This document shows, piece by piece, positions 26,048 through 34,943 of a stretch of DNA of 64,000 bases. Under the pieces are notes generated by a model. The model searched no databases, was not told the DNA's origin, and saw nothing but the letters and a program-made list of their open reading frames with translations. Numbering within the stretch: position 1 is the first letter of the stretch; each line of letters begins with the position of its first letter. Position numbers and translations under genes: made by a program. Location of the stretch: NCBI RefSeq assembly GCF_022808175.1, contig NZ_JALGBX010000003.1, forward strand, positions 310,022 through 374,021, in the 5' to 3' direction. The stretch comes from Streptomyces sp. AP-93. Its GTDB lineage: Bacteria; Actinomycetota; Actinomycetes; Streptomycetales; Streptomycetaceae.

Positions 26048-27844
26048 TCACAAACGGACGCGGCCGCGCAGTCCTGTGAACCCATAGGCGCACAACAGGA
26101 CCATCAGCGACAACACCAGGGCGGTGCCGACCGGTTGGGCCATCACCCGGATCGCCCCGAGGACCACCCTGTCCGCCTCCGGCGGCCACTGCGCCCAGGC
26201 CAGGCCGCGCAGCCGCTCCGCGAGTCCGGAGACCGGGTACGCGGACGGGCCGTCCAGGGCCTTGCGCACCAGCGGTACGACCATCACCGGTACGGCGAGC
26301 ACCGCGGCCAGGCCGGCGGAGGCGGACCGGAAGACGCCGGAGGCCAGGACTCCGGACCAGGCGCAGCCGATGAGCAGCCCCGCCCAACTCGCGGCCGGGG
26401 AGACCCACTCCGCGGGGGTGCGAAGCGGCCCACTGCCGAACACCAGTGTCAGGGCGGCGGCGTCGGCGGTCACGGCGAGGGCGCCGAGCAGCAGCGCCAT
26501 GGCGGCGCTGACGCCGAGTTTCGCCGTGAGCAGCCCGAGCCGGCGCGGGACGGTGCCGCGGTCGGCGGCGAGCGCGGGATAGCGGTACTCCTCGCCGAAG
26601 GCCAGGGCTCCGAGCAGTCCGGCGCCGAGCGCCGCGGGCGGCAGCGGGAGCAACTCCGGCCAGGCGGCCAGCAACCGGTTCTGCGGGGTGTGGCCGACCC
26701 GGGCCAGGACCAGCGCCGTGACGACGGAGACGGCGACGACGAAGGCGGCGGTGAGTACGGGGGTGGCGGTGCCGAAGAGCCGGTGCAGCTCGTAGCGCAG
26801 TGGCCGCAACGGGCCGCCGAGCCGGCGGACGGCCGAGGCGGGCAGCCCTGCGCGTGCGGGGCGGGGCCGCTCCGCGACGCCCGCTCCGGGGGCGGCCGGC
26901 GTTCCGTCTGCGGCCGCGGCGCGGGCCTCGGATCCGGCGCGGTCCCGGGCGCGCGGCAGTGACGGCGGCGCTCCCGCGTCACCGGTCTCGTCGGCGAGCT
27001 GGTGGACGAGCACGCCGTGCCGGAAGGCGGCCTCGCCGACCTCGGCGCAGTTGCTGCCGTAGACGGACAGCCGGCTGCCGCTCTCCTCCACGATCTCCAC
27101 CGTGCGCTGGGCCGCCCGAGCTTCCCGGCCCAGTACGTCGGCCAGCCGGGCGGCGTGCGGGGTCCGCACGGCGACCCGCGGCCGGAGCCGGGTCCGGGCG
27201 AACTCGGCGGCGTCCTGGTCGGCGACGAGCCGGCCCGCCTCGATGCTCACGACCCGGTCCGCGCTGCGGGCGGCCTCCTTCGCGTCGTCGGTGGTGAAGA
27301 GCACCGCGCCGCCGAGGGAGGCGTGGCCGCGCAGCAGGCCGTGCAGCCAGCTCCGCTCGCGGGGCGAGAGCCCGGCGGCGGGCTCGTCGAGGAGGAGCGT
27401 GCAGGGGTCGGCGAGCAGGGCTGCGGCCAGCGCGACCCTGCGCTCCATGCCGAGCGAGAGCGAACCGAGCCGCTCGTCGCGCAGTCCCGCGACGCCGACG
27501 ACCTCCAGCATGGCGTCGGCCCGCGCGGCCGGCACGCCCGCGGCGGCGCAGAGCATTCGCAACTGGCCGCGCACGGTGCGCGAGGGGTTGCCGGGGAGAT
27601 CGCCGAGGAGGACGCCGACCTCGCGGCCCGGGTGCGGGATCCGGTGCAGGGGGCGCCCGCGGAAGTAGGTGACTCCGCGGCCCGGTTCGAGTTCGAGCAT
27701 GAGTCGCAGCGCGGCGGTCTTGCCCGAGCGGGGCTCGCCGAGCAGTGCGGTCACGCTTCCGGGGCGGGCCTCGAAGGTGAGGTCGTCCACGAGGGGAGGG
27801 AGGTTTCGACGGGGGGTGCTGGTGAGTCCGATGGCCTGGAGCAT
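26048..27844 (-). CDS. ABC transporter, fused ATP-binding and permease domains
   Basis: A 598-residue protein with an N-terminal ABC ATPase (residues about 1-215) and a C-terminal membrane part (about 345-598, six or so hydrophobic segments). The ATPase has Walker A LLGEPRSGKTAAL, signature LSLGMERRVALAAAL and Walker B TLLLDEPAAGLS. A DrrA-like region (about 215-290) and a Pro/Arg-rich linker precede the membrane domain. The architecture suggests an exporter half-transporter of the ABC-2 type; the substrate is unknown. It lies between whiH and the NUDIX gene on the same strand, a neighbourhood conserved in Streptomyces, and starts at ATG 27844. Confidence 0.87.
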   Translation of the reverse strand: MLQAIGLTSTPRRNLPPLVDDLTFEARPGSVTALLGEPRSGKTAALRLMLELEPGRGVTYFRGRPLHRIPHPGREVGVLLGDLPGNPSRTVRGQLRMLCAAAGVPAARADAMLEVVGVAGLRDERLGSLSLGMERRVALAAALLADPCTLLLDEPAAGLSPRERSWLHGLLRGHASLGGAVLFTTDDAKEAARSADRVVSIEAGRLVADQDAAEFARTRLRPRVAVRTPHAARLADVLGREARAAQRTVEIVEESGSRLSVYGSNCAEVGEAAFRHGVLVHQLADETGDAGAPPSLPRARDRAGSEARAAAADGTPAAPGAGVAERPRPARAGLPASAVRRLGGPLRPLRYELHRLFGTATPVLTAAFVVAVSVVTALVLARVGHTPQNRLLAAWPELLPLPPAALGAGLLGALAFGEEYRYPALAADRGTVPRRLGLLTAKLGVSAAMALLLGALAVTADAAALTLVFGSGPLRTPAEWVSPAASWAGLLIGCAWSGVLASGVFRSASAGLAAVLAVPVMVVPLVRKALDGPSAYPVSGLAERLRGLAWAQWPPEADRVVLGAIRVMAQPVGTALVLSLMVLLCAYGFTGLRGRVRL

Positions 27845-28050
27845 CGCTTCTCTCGCGGGGGGTGAGACCGCTCTGCGGCAGGATGAATACCGCCAACAAG
27901 ATAACGCGATATGTCCGATTTAAGGCGCAGCTCGTCCCGAGTCGCGCTCGTGTCGGCGCCGAGGCCGTTGCCCACGGGGGCGCGAGCCCGGCTATCGGCC
28001 GGGACACCGGCCCGGGTGGCGCCCCGGGGTGGGGGCGGGGCGCCTGGGTC

Positions 28051-28797
28051 TCAGACTTCCGGGCGCAGCATCGGAGGATTGAGCAGGGTTGCCCCGCCGG
28101 CCCGGAACAGCTGGGCGGGACGGCCGCCCTGACGCGTCGTCGTCCCCCCGGCCGGCACCAGGAACCCGGGGGTGCCGGTGACCTTGCGGTGGAAGTTGCG
28201 CGGGTCCAGGGCGACTCCCCAGACCGCTTCGTAGACCCGGCGCAGCTCGCCGACGGTGAACTCGGGCGGGCAGAAGGCGGTGGCCAGCGAGGAGTACTCG
28301 ATCTTCGAGCGGGCCCGCTCGACCCCGTCGGCGAGGATCTGCTCGTGGTCGAAGGCGAGTCCGGCGCCGGTCTGGCCGTCCGTGGACAGCAGCTCGTCGA
28401 CGGGGGCCCAGCGGGCGCTGTTGGCATCGCCGCCGGCCCGGGGCGCGGGCAGATCCGGAGCCAGCACCAGGTGCGCCACGCTGACCACGCGCATGCGCGG
28501 ATCCCGCTTGGGGTCACCGTAGGTCGCCAGCTGTTCGAGATGCGCCCCGTTGCCCACGTCCGGAGCCGTCGGGTCGTGGGCGCAGAGGCCGGTCTCCTCG
28601 GACAGCTCGCGGGCGGCGGCCGCCGACAGGTCCTCGTCCCCGCGCACGAAGCCGCCGGGCAGCGCCCAGCGTCCCTGGAACGGCTGCTCACCCCGTCGGA
28701 TGACCAACGCGCAGAGCGCATGGCGCCGCACGGTGAGCACGACCAGGTCGACGGTGACGGCGAAGGGCGGAAAGGCCGACGGGTCGTAGGGCGACAT
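28051..28797 (-). CDS. NUDIX hydrolase with C-terminal winged-helix domain (NrtR-like)
   Basis: A 248-residue protein. The NUDIX box is complete (GGFVRGDEDLSAAAARELSE then ETGL, fitting Gx5Ex7REUxEExGU), so catalysis on an ADP-ribose-like nucleotide is possible. Residues about 165-248 (FTVGELRRVYEAVWGVALDP; RNFHRKVTGTPGFLV) form the winged helix found in NrtR-type regulators of NAD metabolism, which bind DNA unless ADP-ribose is present. It may be an enzyme, a regulator or both. No ribosome site precedes the ATG at 28797; a TATGAT -10 ends seven bases before it, so the mRNA is probably leaderless. An inverted repeat overlaps that promoter. Confidence 0.85.
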   Translation of the reverse strand: MSPYDPSAFPPFAVTVDLVVLTVRRHALCALVIRRGEQPFQGRWALPGGFVRGDEDLSAAAARELSEETGLCAHDPTAPDVGNGAHLEQLATYGDPKRDPRMRVVSVAHLVLAPDLPAPRAGGDANSARWAPVDELLSTDGQTGAGLAFDHEQILADGVERARSKIEYSSLATAFCPPEFTVGELRRVYEAVWGVALDPRNFHRKVTGTPGFLVPAGGTTTRQGGRPAQLFRAGGATLLNPPMLRPEV

Positions 28798-28803
28798 GCC
28801 GCG

Positions 28804-28825
28804 ATCATAGTCGTCTGCCTGACGA
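28804..28825 (-). promoter_or_regulatory. -10 element and inverted repeat at the start of the NUDIX gene
   Basis: TATGAT (minus strand, 28809-28804) lies just before the ATG at 28797. Directly upstream is TCGTC-N5-GACGA (28811-28825), a perfect 5-bp inverted repeat in the spacer between -10 and -35. A protein binding it would block the promoter; autoregulation by the winged-helix NUDIX protein is an inference. Confidence 0.45.
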
Positions 28826-28914
28826 TAAACAGAGCTTTGGAGATCTTCGGACCCCGGAACCGGCCACGGAAGCGGAAGCCGCGGCCCGATCCGGCCCGAT
28901 CGGCAGGACGTCCC

Positions 28915-30900
28915 CTACCCGCCCAGTTGCAGCGCATCGGCGGCCTCCTCCACCATGCCCAGGCCCAGCCGGCTGATCCGGACGGCGAAGGGTTCCCCCG
29001 AAACCCGCAGTCCCGAGAGGCGGAGCCCGCCGAGCGGAGCGCCGGGGAGGGGTACGAGGGCGACCGTGCCGGCGGGGGCGTCCGGGCGGATCCCGGCCAG
29101 GGCGGTCAGTACGTGGATCCCCGCGGCAGCCGCGACCGCCGCGGGCCGGCAGGCCGCCGGATGCGGAAGCGGAGCGCTGCCCACCGTGCGCTGCTCGGCG
29201 GCGTACATCTCCGGGAGGCGGTATCCGAAGCCCTCCGCCGCGTCCAGCAGGCCCCGCAGCAGCCCCGTGGCCTCCTTTTCGAAGCCCGCCTGGGCCAGGC
29301 CCGCCACGGCGACCGCGCTCTCGTACGGCCGTACCGCGCCCGAGCGGTACCCGAACGGGTTGTGCCCCGGCTCGCGGACCGCCATGCTCCGCAGCCCCCA
29401 GCCCGAATCCATGGCGGGGGCTCCGAGCAGCCGGGCCAGCTGCTCGGCACGGACCCGGTCGAGCAGCCCCCGCGCGAGCCGGCCGCCCCCGAGCAGCCCG
29501 GTGTCCAGCAGGTGGGCGGCGGCCCCCGTCAGCCGGGGCAGGGGCCGCCCGTCGGGATGCAGGGCCGCCGCGGGCCGGCCGCCATCGGGGCCGTCGACCC
29601 AGAACCGGGCTGCGAACCGCTCCCGCAGCTCGGCGGCCCTGTCCCGCCACTCCTCGGCTCCGGGCCGGCCGCACCCGGCGAGCAGGTCGGCCCCGAGGAG
29701 CGCGGCACGATGGGCGTGGGCCTGGGTTTCACAGCGCCGGGGTCCCGGATCGGGATCGGCCAGGAAGCCGTCCTCCCCGAAGGCGCCCCGGATCCACTCC
29801 AGGCACCGCTCGGCGGCGGGGAGCAGCTGGGCCACCTCCGCCTCGGGCATCCCCCAGCGCCGGGCTTCGGCGAGGACCGCGGGGAAGGCGAGCGTCGCCT
29901 CGGTCCCGGTGCATCCCGGGGGCAGCTGGGGACCGGCCCCGCGGAGCGGTCCCGGGATCTTCCCCGCGTCGGCGCCCCGCCCCCCGGTCTGGGTCCGGGC
30001 CAGGATGCGCAGGGTCGCGGCGGCCAGTCCGGTGCCGAGCGGGAGTGCCATGCGGGCGGCCCACAGGGACTCCGCCGGGGCCAGCCCGAGCCGCCACGGC
30101 ACTCCGGCCGCCGCGTAGCTGTCGGCCGGTTCCTTCGGGTCCCTGAGCAGCAGCGCGCCCAGGTCCTGCACGCTCGTGCGCAGCCATGCCTCGGCCCGCG
30201 GGTCGTCTCCCTCCGCGCGGGCCTCGGCGGACAGCGGATTGGCCACCTGTCCGGCGGGGGCGCGCGCCCCTCGGTCCCGGGTGGTCCGCAGCTCGATGGT
30301 GCGGGATTCGCCGGGGCGCAGTTCGAGCTGCCAGCGCAGCAGCCCGGCCGAGGCCAGCGCGTCGTCCGGCGGCGGCTCCGCCGCGGTGACGGCCTGGGCC
30401 TCGCCGTTGGCCCAGCGCAGTCCGGCGGCGTGCACCCCGGCGGGGAGCTCCGGCCCGGCCCGGCCGGCGGCCACCTCGGCCAGATCCGCCAGGTCGGTGC
30501 CGAGCGAGACCTCCACCGGGATGCGCAGGGACCGGCCGGTGAAGCTGCGCAGGGTGATCCGCTCGGTGCCGTCGGCGTGCCGGATCCGCTCGACTCCGAC
30601 GTCGGGATCGGGCCCGGGCTCCGCTCCGGTCCGCACGGTCCCGGTGAAGGAGGCCCGGTCGGCGCCGAGACTGCGGGCCTGGACCGCGACCGGGTCCCGG
30701 CCGCCGACGCGCAGCACGCAGCGGGACAGCAGCCGGAGCCCGGCGCGGTAGATCCCGTCGGCCCCCCGCCCGGTGAGCTGGCCGTGCTCGGGCGAGATGA
30801 CCAGGCACGGCGCGGCGACGCAGATGACGGCACCGTGCACGGGCGGCAGGTCGGCCCTGCGGGAGGGGGCTACGCGGGCGGGGGGTACGGGGTGGGACAT
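28915..30900 (-). CDS. glycogen debranching enzyme-like protein (amylo-alpha-1,6-glucosidase family)
   Basis: A 661-residue protein. Residues about 20-230 look like the N-terminal glycogen-debranching domain (GRGADGIYRAGLRLLSRCVL; RITLRSFTGRSLRIPVEVSL). The rest is an alpha/alpha toroid (APAESLWAARMALPLGTGLA; NPFGYRSGAVRPYESAVAVA), as in amylo-alpha-1,6-glucosidases and GH63/GH15-like proteins. It may trim alpha-1,6 branches of glycogen or a related glucan in the cytosol; substrate proof is lacking. The start is ATG 30900 with AAGG upstream. Its pairing with the DUF4192 gene is typical for Streptomyces, though a repeat-containing 371-bp gap separates them. Confidence 0.8.
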   Translation of the reverse strand: MSHPVPPARVAPSRRADLPPVHGAVICVAAPCLVISPEHGQLTGRGADGIYRAGLRLLSRCVLRVGGRDPVAVQARSLGADRASFTGTVRTGAEPGPDPDVGVERIRHADGTERITLRSFTGRSLRIPVEVSLGTDLADLAEVAAGRAGPELPAGVHAAGLRWANGEAQAVTAAEPPPDDALASAGLLRWQLELRPGESRTIELRTTRDRGARAPAGQVANPLSAEARAEGDDPRAEAWLRTSVQDLGALLLRDPKEPADSYAAAGVPWRLGLAPAESLWAARMALPLGTGLAAATLRILARTQTGGRGADAGKIPGPLRGAGPQLPPGCTGTEATLAFPAVLAEARRWGMPEAEVAQLLPAAERCLEWIRGAFGEDGFLADPDPGPRRCETQAHAHRAALLGADLLAGCGRPGAEEWRDRAAELRERFAARFWVDGPDGGRPAAALHPDGRPLPRLTGAAAHLLDTGLLGGGRLARGLLDRVRAEQLARLLGAPAMDSGWGLRSMAVREPGHNPFGYRSGAVRPYESAVAVAGLAQAGFEKEATGLLRGLLDAAEGFGYRLPEMYAAEQRTVGSAPLPHPAACRPAAVAAAAGIHVLTALAGIRPDAPAGTVALVPLPGAPLGGLRLSGLRVSGEPFAVRISRLGLGMVEEAADALQLGG

Positions 30901-31053
30901 GGGTCGCCTTGTCTGCGCTCCGGGTGGATCGGCTGGGCGGCGGCGCGGCCGGGTCCCCACCACCCCCCAGCGCAACGCCCCGGCCCCCGCCCGGGTCACG
31001 GGCCCCGGTGGGGGCTGCGCCCGGCGGAGCACCGGCCTTCGCGGGGGCCGTCG

Positions 31054-31107
31054 CCGCAGAACCGCTCGCGCCCCTTCCCGCAGAACCGCTCGCGCCCCTT
31101 CCCGCAG
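31054..31107. repeat. 24-bp tandem repeat between the debranching-like and DUF4192 genes
   Basis: Two exact 24-bp copies (31054-31077, 31078-31101; unit begins CCGCAGAACCGCTCGCG) and a partial third lie in the 30901-31271 gap. The rest of the gap is C-rich low-complexity sequence with no credible gene; a reading frame on the minus strand gives only Gly/Arg/Cys repeats. Confidence 0.8.
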
Positions 31108-31271
31108 CCACCCCCGGAGCACGGACCCACAGCCCTCGCCCCGGCCACGCCCCCGGCCCGCACAGCCGACCCCGGCCCGGCCCCGGACCCGCCCCCTGTC
31201 GCTGGCTCCGTCCCCACTCCGGACCCGGACCCGACCCCTGTCGCCGCCCCCGCCCCGGCCCCGTCCGCGCT

Positions 31272-32561
31272 TCACTGCTCGCTCCCCGCGGTGCTGCCGG
31301 ACTCGCGGCGGCTGCTCGTCCTGCCCGGGCGGCCGGGCGGCCTGGTGACGGCGCCTGCGCGCCGGGGTCCCGCGGGCAGGCGCCCGCGGCGCGGCTCCCG
31401 TCGCCGCCGCTCCTCCCGCAGGCACTCCCGCAGCCCCTCCGGGTCGATCCCCTCGTTGCAGGCGTGGTGGAGCAGCTGCGCGAAGCGGTACCCGTCGTCC
31501 GCCCGCAGGGCCAGCCCCAGGGCGATCCTGGCCGTCGGCTCGTCCCCGGTGGACCAGGAGACCCAGCCCGCCAGGGTGAGGGGAGCCGCCGCGTGCTCCC
31601 CGTAGGCCCCCACGCAGCGCCGGGCCAGGGCCCGCCACAACCGCAGGGCGGGTGCCGCCTCCTCGCCCTCCATCCACTCGGCGGCGATGTCGCGGATCTC
31701 GCGGTCCTGGAGCCCGAGGATCAACGAGGCGGCCTCGTCGTGGCCCAGCAGCGCGTCGTCCCGGGCATCGGCACCGGAGCCGCCTTCGGCCGGCGGGGCG
31801 AGGGTCATGCGCTGGATCAGCGCACGGGCGAGCAGGACGGTCTCGGCCCCCACCTCCTCCCGGGTGGCCCCGTCGAGGATCTTCGGCACCAGCGCGACGG
31901 CCGCACGGTCCAGGGCGCCCTCCATCTCGTCGGCCACCGTCCCGCGCAGCGGTGTCAGCCGGTGCTCGATCTCCCGGAGGGAGCCGCGTACCTGGAGTCC
32001 GGCGAAGGTGGCCGCGGCGGCCATCACCGAGGTGCCGGGCACGGCCAGCGCACTGCCCTCGGCGGGGCAGCACCGCTCGTCCGGGCAGCAGTAGGACCAG
32101 TACCGCCCGGCGGAGAGGCACAGGGCCTCCAGTACGGGGACGTCCAGAGCCCCGCAGGCCAGCCGGATCCGCTGGGCGAGCGGGCGCAGCCTGGTCATCA
32201 CCCGCTGCGCGCTGTCGCCTCGGTCCGGGTCCTGGCAGAGGAAGACGATGATGCCGTCGGGCCTGGCTCCGCGCCGCACACTGCCGCGGATCAGACAGTC
32301 GGCGACCTGCCGGGCGGTGTCCTCCCATTCCTCGGGGGCGGCGGGGATGCCCACCCGGAGCCGGCCGCCGAAGCGGCCGGCCTCCCCGTGGACCGCGACC
32401 ATGACGAGGGAGTCGCTCGGGTGGAAGCCGAGCATGTAGGGCAGCGCGTCGGCCAGTTCGGCCGGACTGCGCAGGGTGATCCGGGAGGCGTCCACGCCTC
32501 CGGACGGGCTGGTGGACGAGGGGTCGGACGGGGTGCGTGCTGCTTCGTGGTTGTTCGTCAT
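31272..32561 (-). CDS. DUF4192 domain protein
   Basis: A 429-residue cytoplasmic protein of a family found throughout actinomycetes. The signature regions are ITLRSPAELADALPYMLGFH, DSLVMVAVHG, GIIVFLCQDPDRGDSAQRVM, RYWSYCCPDERCCPAEG and MRTLAPP-like ALIQRMTLAPPAEG. The cysteine cluster CCPDERCC could bind metal. The function is unknown. A C-terminal Arg/Pro-rich tail of about 50 residues is probably disordered. It starts at ATG 32561 and lies at the left border of the mevalonate island. Confidence 0.85.
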   Translation of the reverse strand: MTNNHEAARTPSDPSSTSPSGGVDASRITLRSPAELADALPYMLGFHPSDSLVMVAVHGEAGRFGGRLRVGIPAAPEEWEDTARQVADCLIRGSVRRGARPDGIIVFLCQDPDRGDSAQRVMTRLRPLAQRIRLACGALDVPVLEALCLSAGRYWSYCCPDERCCPAEGSALAVPGTSVMAAAATFAGLQVRGSLREIEHRLTPLRGTVADEMEGALDRAAVALVPKILDGATREEVGAETVLLARALIQRMTLAPPAEGGSGADARDDALLGHDEAASLILGLQDREIRDIAAEWMEGEEAAPALRLWRALARRCVGAYGEHAAAPLTLAGWVSWSTGDEPTARIALGLALRADDGYRFAQLLHHACNEGIDPEGLRECLREERRRREPRRGRLPAGPRRAGAVTRPPGRPGRTSSRRESGSTAGSEQ

Positions 32562-32642
32562 GTCCCGAAGGTCCCGTGTCCGACCGAATCCGGAAACCCC
32601 TGTGGATAACTCCCGAACCGGCGCCGAACGGACAACGGCATG

Positions 32643-32674
32643 GTGCCGACGGCGCCCCGTGGCGCCGTCGGCAC
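32643..32674 (-). terminator. intrinsic terminator of the mevalonate operon
   Basis: A perfect 14-bp stem (GTGCCGACGGCGCC at 32643-32656 with its complement at 32661-32674) and a CCGT loop lie 30 bp beyond the stop of the HMG-CoA synthase gene, the last gene of the operon. Confidence 0.8.
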
Positions 32675-32703
32675 ACGACGACGATGCGTATGGACGATGC
32701 GTA

Positions 32704-33879
32704 TTACCGCACCTCGTAGACCCGCTTGTGCTCGAACAGCCCGGCCAGCCTGTACGGACCGGTGGTTTCCCTCGGCGCCGGATGGTCTCCGCCGTCGACG
32801 GGAAAGGCCTGCTCGTGGCGTTCCCGGTAGTCGGCGTAGCCGATGTCCCGGCGCCGGGCGATCGCCTCGCGATGCTGCTCGGATCGCAGGTGCGACCGGT
32901 AGCCCGGGACGGGGATGCCGGCGAAGAACTCGGCGACGCTGCCGGACCCGTAGCTGAGCAGGCCGATGGCCTGGCCGGTCAGGTCGTCGGCGTTGTCGAG
33001 CAACGCGGCCAGTGCGAGGTACACGGATGCGGTGTAGCTGTTCCCGATGGCCTCGTTGTAGGTCGTCGTCTGCCCGATGGCGCGGACGACTTCGTCCTCG
33101 TCGACTTCCTGTCCGCAGGTCTCGAGCAGGTGCCGGTGCGCCTTGTAGGCCATCTTCGTGAACGGCTGGTGATAGCAGAACGCGGCGAACTCGCCGAGGG
33201 GACGGCCGCCTTGCTCGGCGTAGTCCTTCCACGCGCCGTCCATCGCCTGCAGGTACGCGGAGACGGACTCCTTGCCGTCGACCAGGGCGGTGGTGAGATA
33301 GTTCGGCCGCCAGAAGTCCATGATGTCGGCGGTGAACACCCCCGACGGTTCCTCGATGCGCACCAGAGCGGGATCCGCACTGATCAGCATGGCCACCGCC
33401 GCGGCCCCCTGGGTGGCCTCGCCCGGCATGTCCAGCTCGTACTTCGAGACGTCGCTGGCGATCACGAGGACCTGCTGCGTGGGATCGCGGTGGACGAGGC
33501 CGATGGCGAACTGCAGGGCCGCGGTCCCTCCGTAGCAGGCCTGCTTGAGCTCGACGACCCTGGTGGCGGAGGGCATGGCCAGGAGCGAGTGGACGTGTAT
33601 GCCGGCTGCCTTCGCCTGATCGACGGACGACTCCGTGGCGCAGACGACGGTCCGGATCCGGTCGGCGCCGTGCCGGGCGAGGATGGGGGCGGCAGCGGCC
33701 GCGGCCATCGTCACGATGTCCTCATCGGTGGCGGGCACGCTCATCGACCGCTGGCCGATGCCCACGTGGTACTTGCCCAGCTCGGTACCGTTGTGAGCGG
33801 CCAATGTCTCGTGTGTCAGGGCGAACTGGCCCGTGGCGAAGGAAAGGTCGTGGATTCCGACCGCGAGTTCCCCGGGCAT
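32704..33879 (-). CDS. mvaS: hydroxymethylglutaryl-CoA synthase
   Basis: A 391-residue bacterial HMG-CoA synthase that joins acetyl-CoA and acetoacetyl-CoA to HMG-CoA, the first committed step of the mevalonate pathway. The catalytic Glu lies in VVCATESSVDQAK, the nucleophilic Cys in VELKQACYGGTAAL and the His in FCYHQPFTKMAYKAH. Ends typically with GLFEHKRVYEVR. The ATG at 33879 is two bases after the reductase stop, so the genes are coupled. It is the last of seven genes and is followed by a strong terminator. Its acetoacetyl-CoA is probably supplied by the NphT7-like enzyme at the other end of the cluster. Confidence 0.95.
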   Translation of the reverse strand: MPGELAVGIHDLSFATGQFALTHETLAAHNGTELGKYHVGIGQRSMSVPATDEDIVTMAAAAAAPILARHGADRIRTVVCATESSVDQAKAAGIHVHSLLAMPSATRVVELKQACYGGTAALQFAIGLVHRDPTQQVLVIASDVSKYELDMPGEATQGAAAVAMLISADPALVRIEEPSGVFTADIMDFWRPNYLTTALVDGKESVSAYLQAMDGAWKDYAEQGGRPLGEFAAFCYHQPFTKMAYKAHRHLLETCGQEVDEDEVVRAIGQTTTYNEAIGNSYTASVYLALAALLDNADDLTGQAIGLLSYGSGSVAEFFAGIPVPGYRSHLRSEQHREAIARRRDIGYADYRERHEQAFPVDGGDHPAPRETTGPYRLAGLFEHKRVYEVR

Positions 33880-33881
33880 CT

Positions 33882-34943
33882 CTACCGTCCGATCTTCGTG
33901 GTCGTGTTCTTGCGTTCCAATGCGACGTGCGCCCGCATGAGTTCGCCCGGATTGGTCTGCGCCGCCATGAGGGAGAGCTCGCCGCACAGCACCGTCGAGG
34001 CCACCATGACCGCGAGCCGCCGTGCGTTCTCGCCGGGCTCGCGCTCCTCGCGGCAGCCCAGGCGCGCCAGGTTCTGCTCGACGAAGGCGAGTCCCTTTCC
34101 GTTGCCGACCGTTCCGACGATCAGGTTCGGCAGCGTGCAGGAGAAGTACAGGTCGCCGTCCCGGTCCTCGGCCACGGTCACGCCCTGTGAGCCTTCGACG
34201 ATGTTGGCCGCGTCCTGGCCCGTCGCCAGGTAGAACCCGAGCAGCATGTTCGCGTAATGGGCGTTCGCCGAGCGGATTCCACCGGCGAGCAGGGTGCCGA
34301 TCAGGTTCTTGCGCACGTTCAGCTCGGCTATCGCGGCGGCCGAGGTGTGCAGCACGTCACGGACGATCTCGCGCGGTACGAGCAGCTCGGTGACCACGTT
34401 CTTGCCGCGGCCGAGAATGCCGTTGATCGCGGTGGCCTTCTTGTCGGTGCAGTAGTTCGCGGAGATCGAGCCGTACGAGATCCCCGGAATGGCGCCCAGG
34501 ATGTGCGTCAGGAGCGCATCCGCGGCCAGCGTCGCCATGTTGTGGCCGGAGGCGTCGCCGGTGCTGAACTCGAACCGGAGGAACAGCAGGTTGGCCACGA
34601 TCTCGTGGCGGAAACCGATCAGTTCGACGAACCGGCCGCAGGTGCGCACGACCGCGCGCAGCTCGTCGAACCGCGCGTCGACTTCGAGCGCCGCCAGGTA
34701 CGCGGTCTGCGCGTCTTCGGCCGTCACCAGTACCGAGCGCGTCATCCGCTGGTCGATGAGAGTGGCGACGATTCCCTGCTCGACCAGCATGGAGATCTTC
34801 GCTCCGCGGCCGACGGAGGGCCACAGGGGCGACTCGTACGTGGCGAGCGGCACTTCGGTCTCGGTGGTCGCCACGTTCCCCGAGATCCTCAGGGGTCCTA
34901 CCCATTTCATGGGAACGCCGGCTACCGCGTGCGTGTCGTTCAT
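33882..34943 (-). CDS. hydroxymethylglutaryl-CoA reductase (class I)
   Basis: A 353-residue NADPH-type HMG-CoA reductase making mevalonate, the same length as the enzyme I recall from Streptomyces sp. CL190. Visible active-site regions: Glu in NVATTETEVPLATYE, Lys in NYCTDKKATAIN, Asp in TGQDAANIVEGSQ and the C-terminal His in LMRAHVALERK. There is no membrane anchor, as expected for a bacterial enzyme. Start ATG 34943 overlaps the isomerase stop by four bases (ATGA). Confidence 0.95.
   Translation of the reverse strand: MNDTHAVAGVPMKWVGPLRISGNVATTETEVPLATYESPLWPSVGRGAKISMLVEQGIVATLIDQRMTRSVLVTAEDAQTAYLAALEVDARFDELRAVVRTCGRFVELIGFRHEIVANLLFLRFEFSTGDASGHNMATLAADALLTHILGAIPGISYGSISANYCTDKKATAINGILGRGKNVVTELLVPREIVRDVLHTSAAAIAELNVRKNLIGTLLAGGIRSANAHYANMLLGFYLATGQDAANIVEGSQGVTVAEDRDGDLYFSCTLPNLIVGTVGNGKGLAFVEQNLARLGCREEREPGENARRLAVMVASTVLCGELSLMAAQTNPGELMRAHVALERKNTTTKIGR

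Noticed and set aside
30996..31217. A 73-residue minus-strand gene in the repeat spacer
   Set aside because: Its KGRERFCG repeats come from the 24-bp tandem repeat; composition is low-complexity.
27862..31605. A 1247-codon plus-strand open frame across the NUDIX and debranching-like genes
   Set aside because: It spans several real minus-strand genes and their gaps and is low-complexity, so it is a codon-bias artefact.
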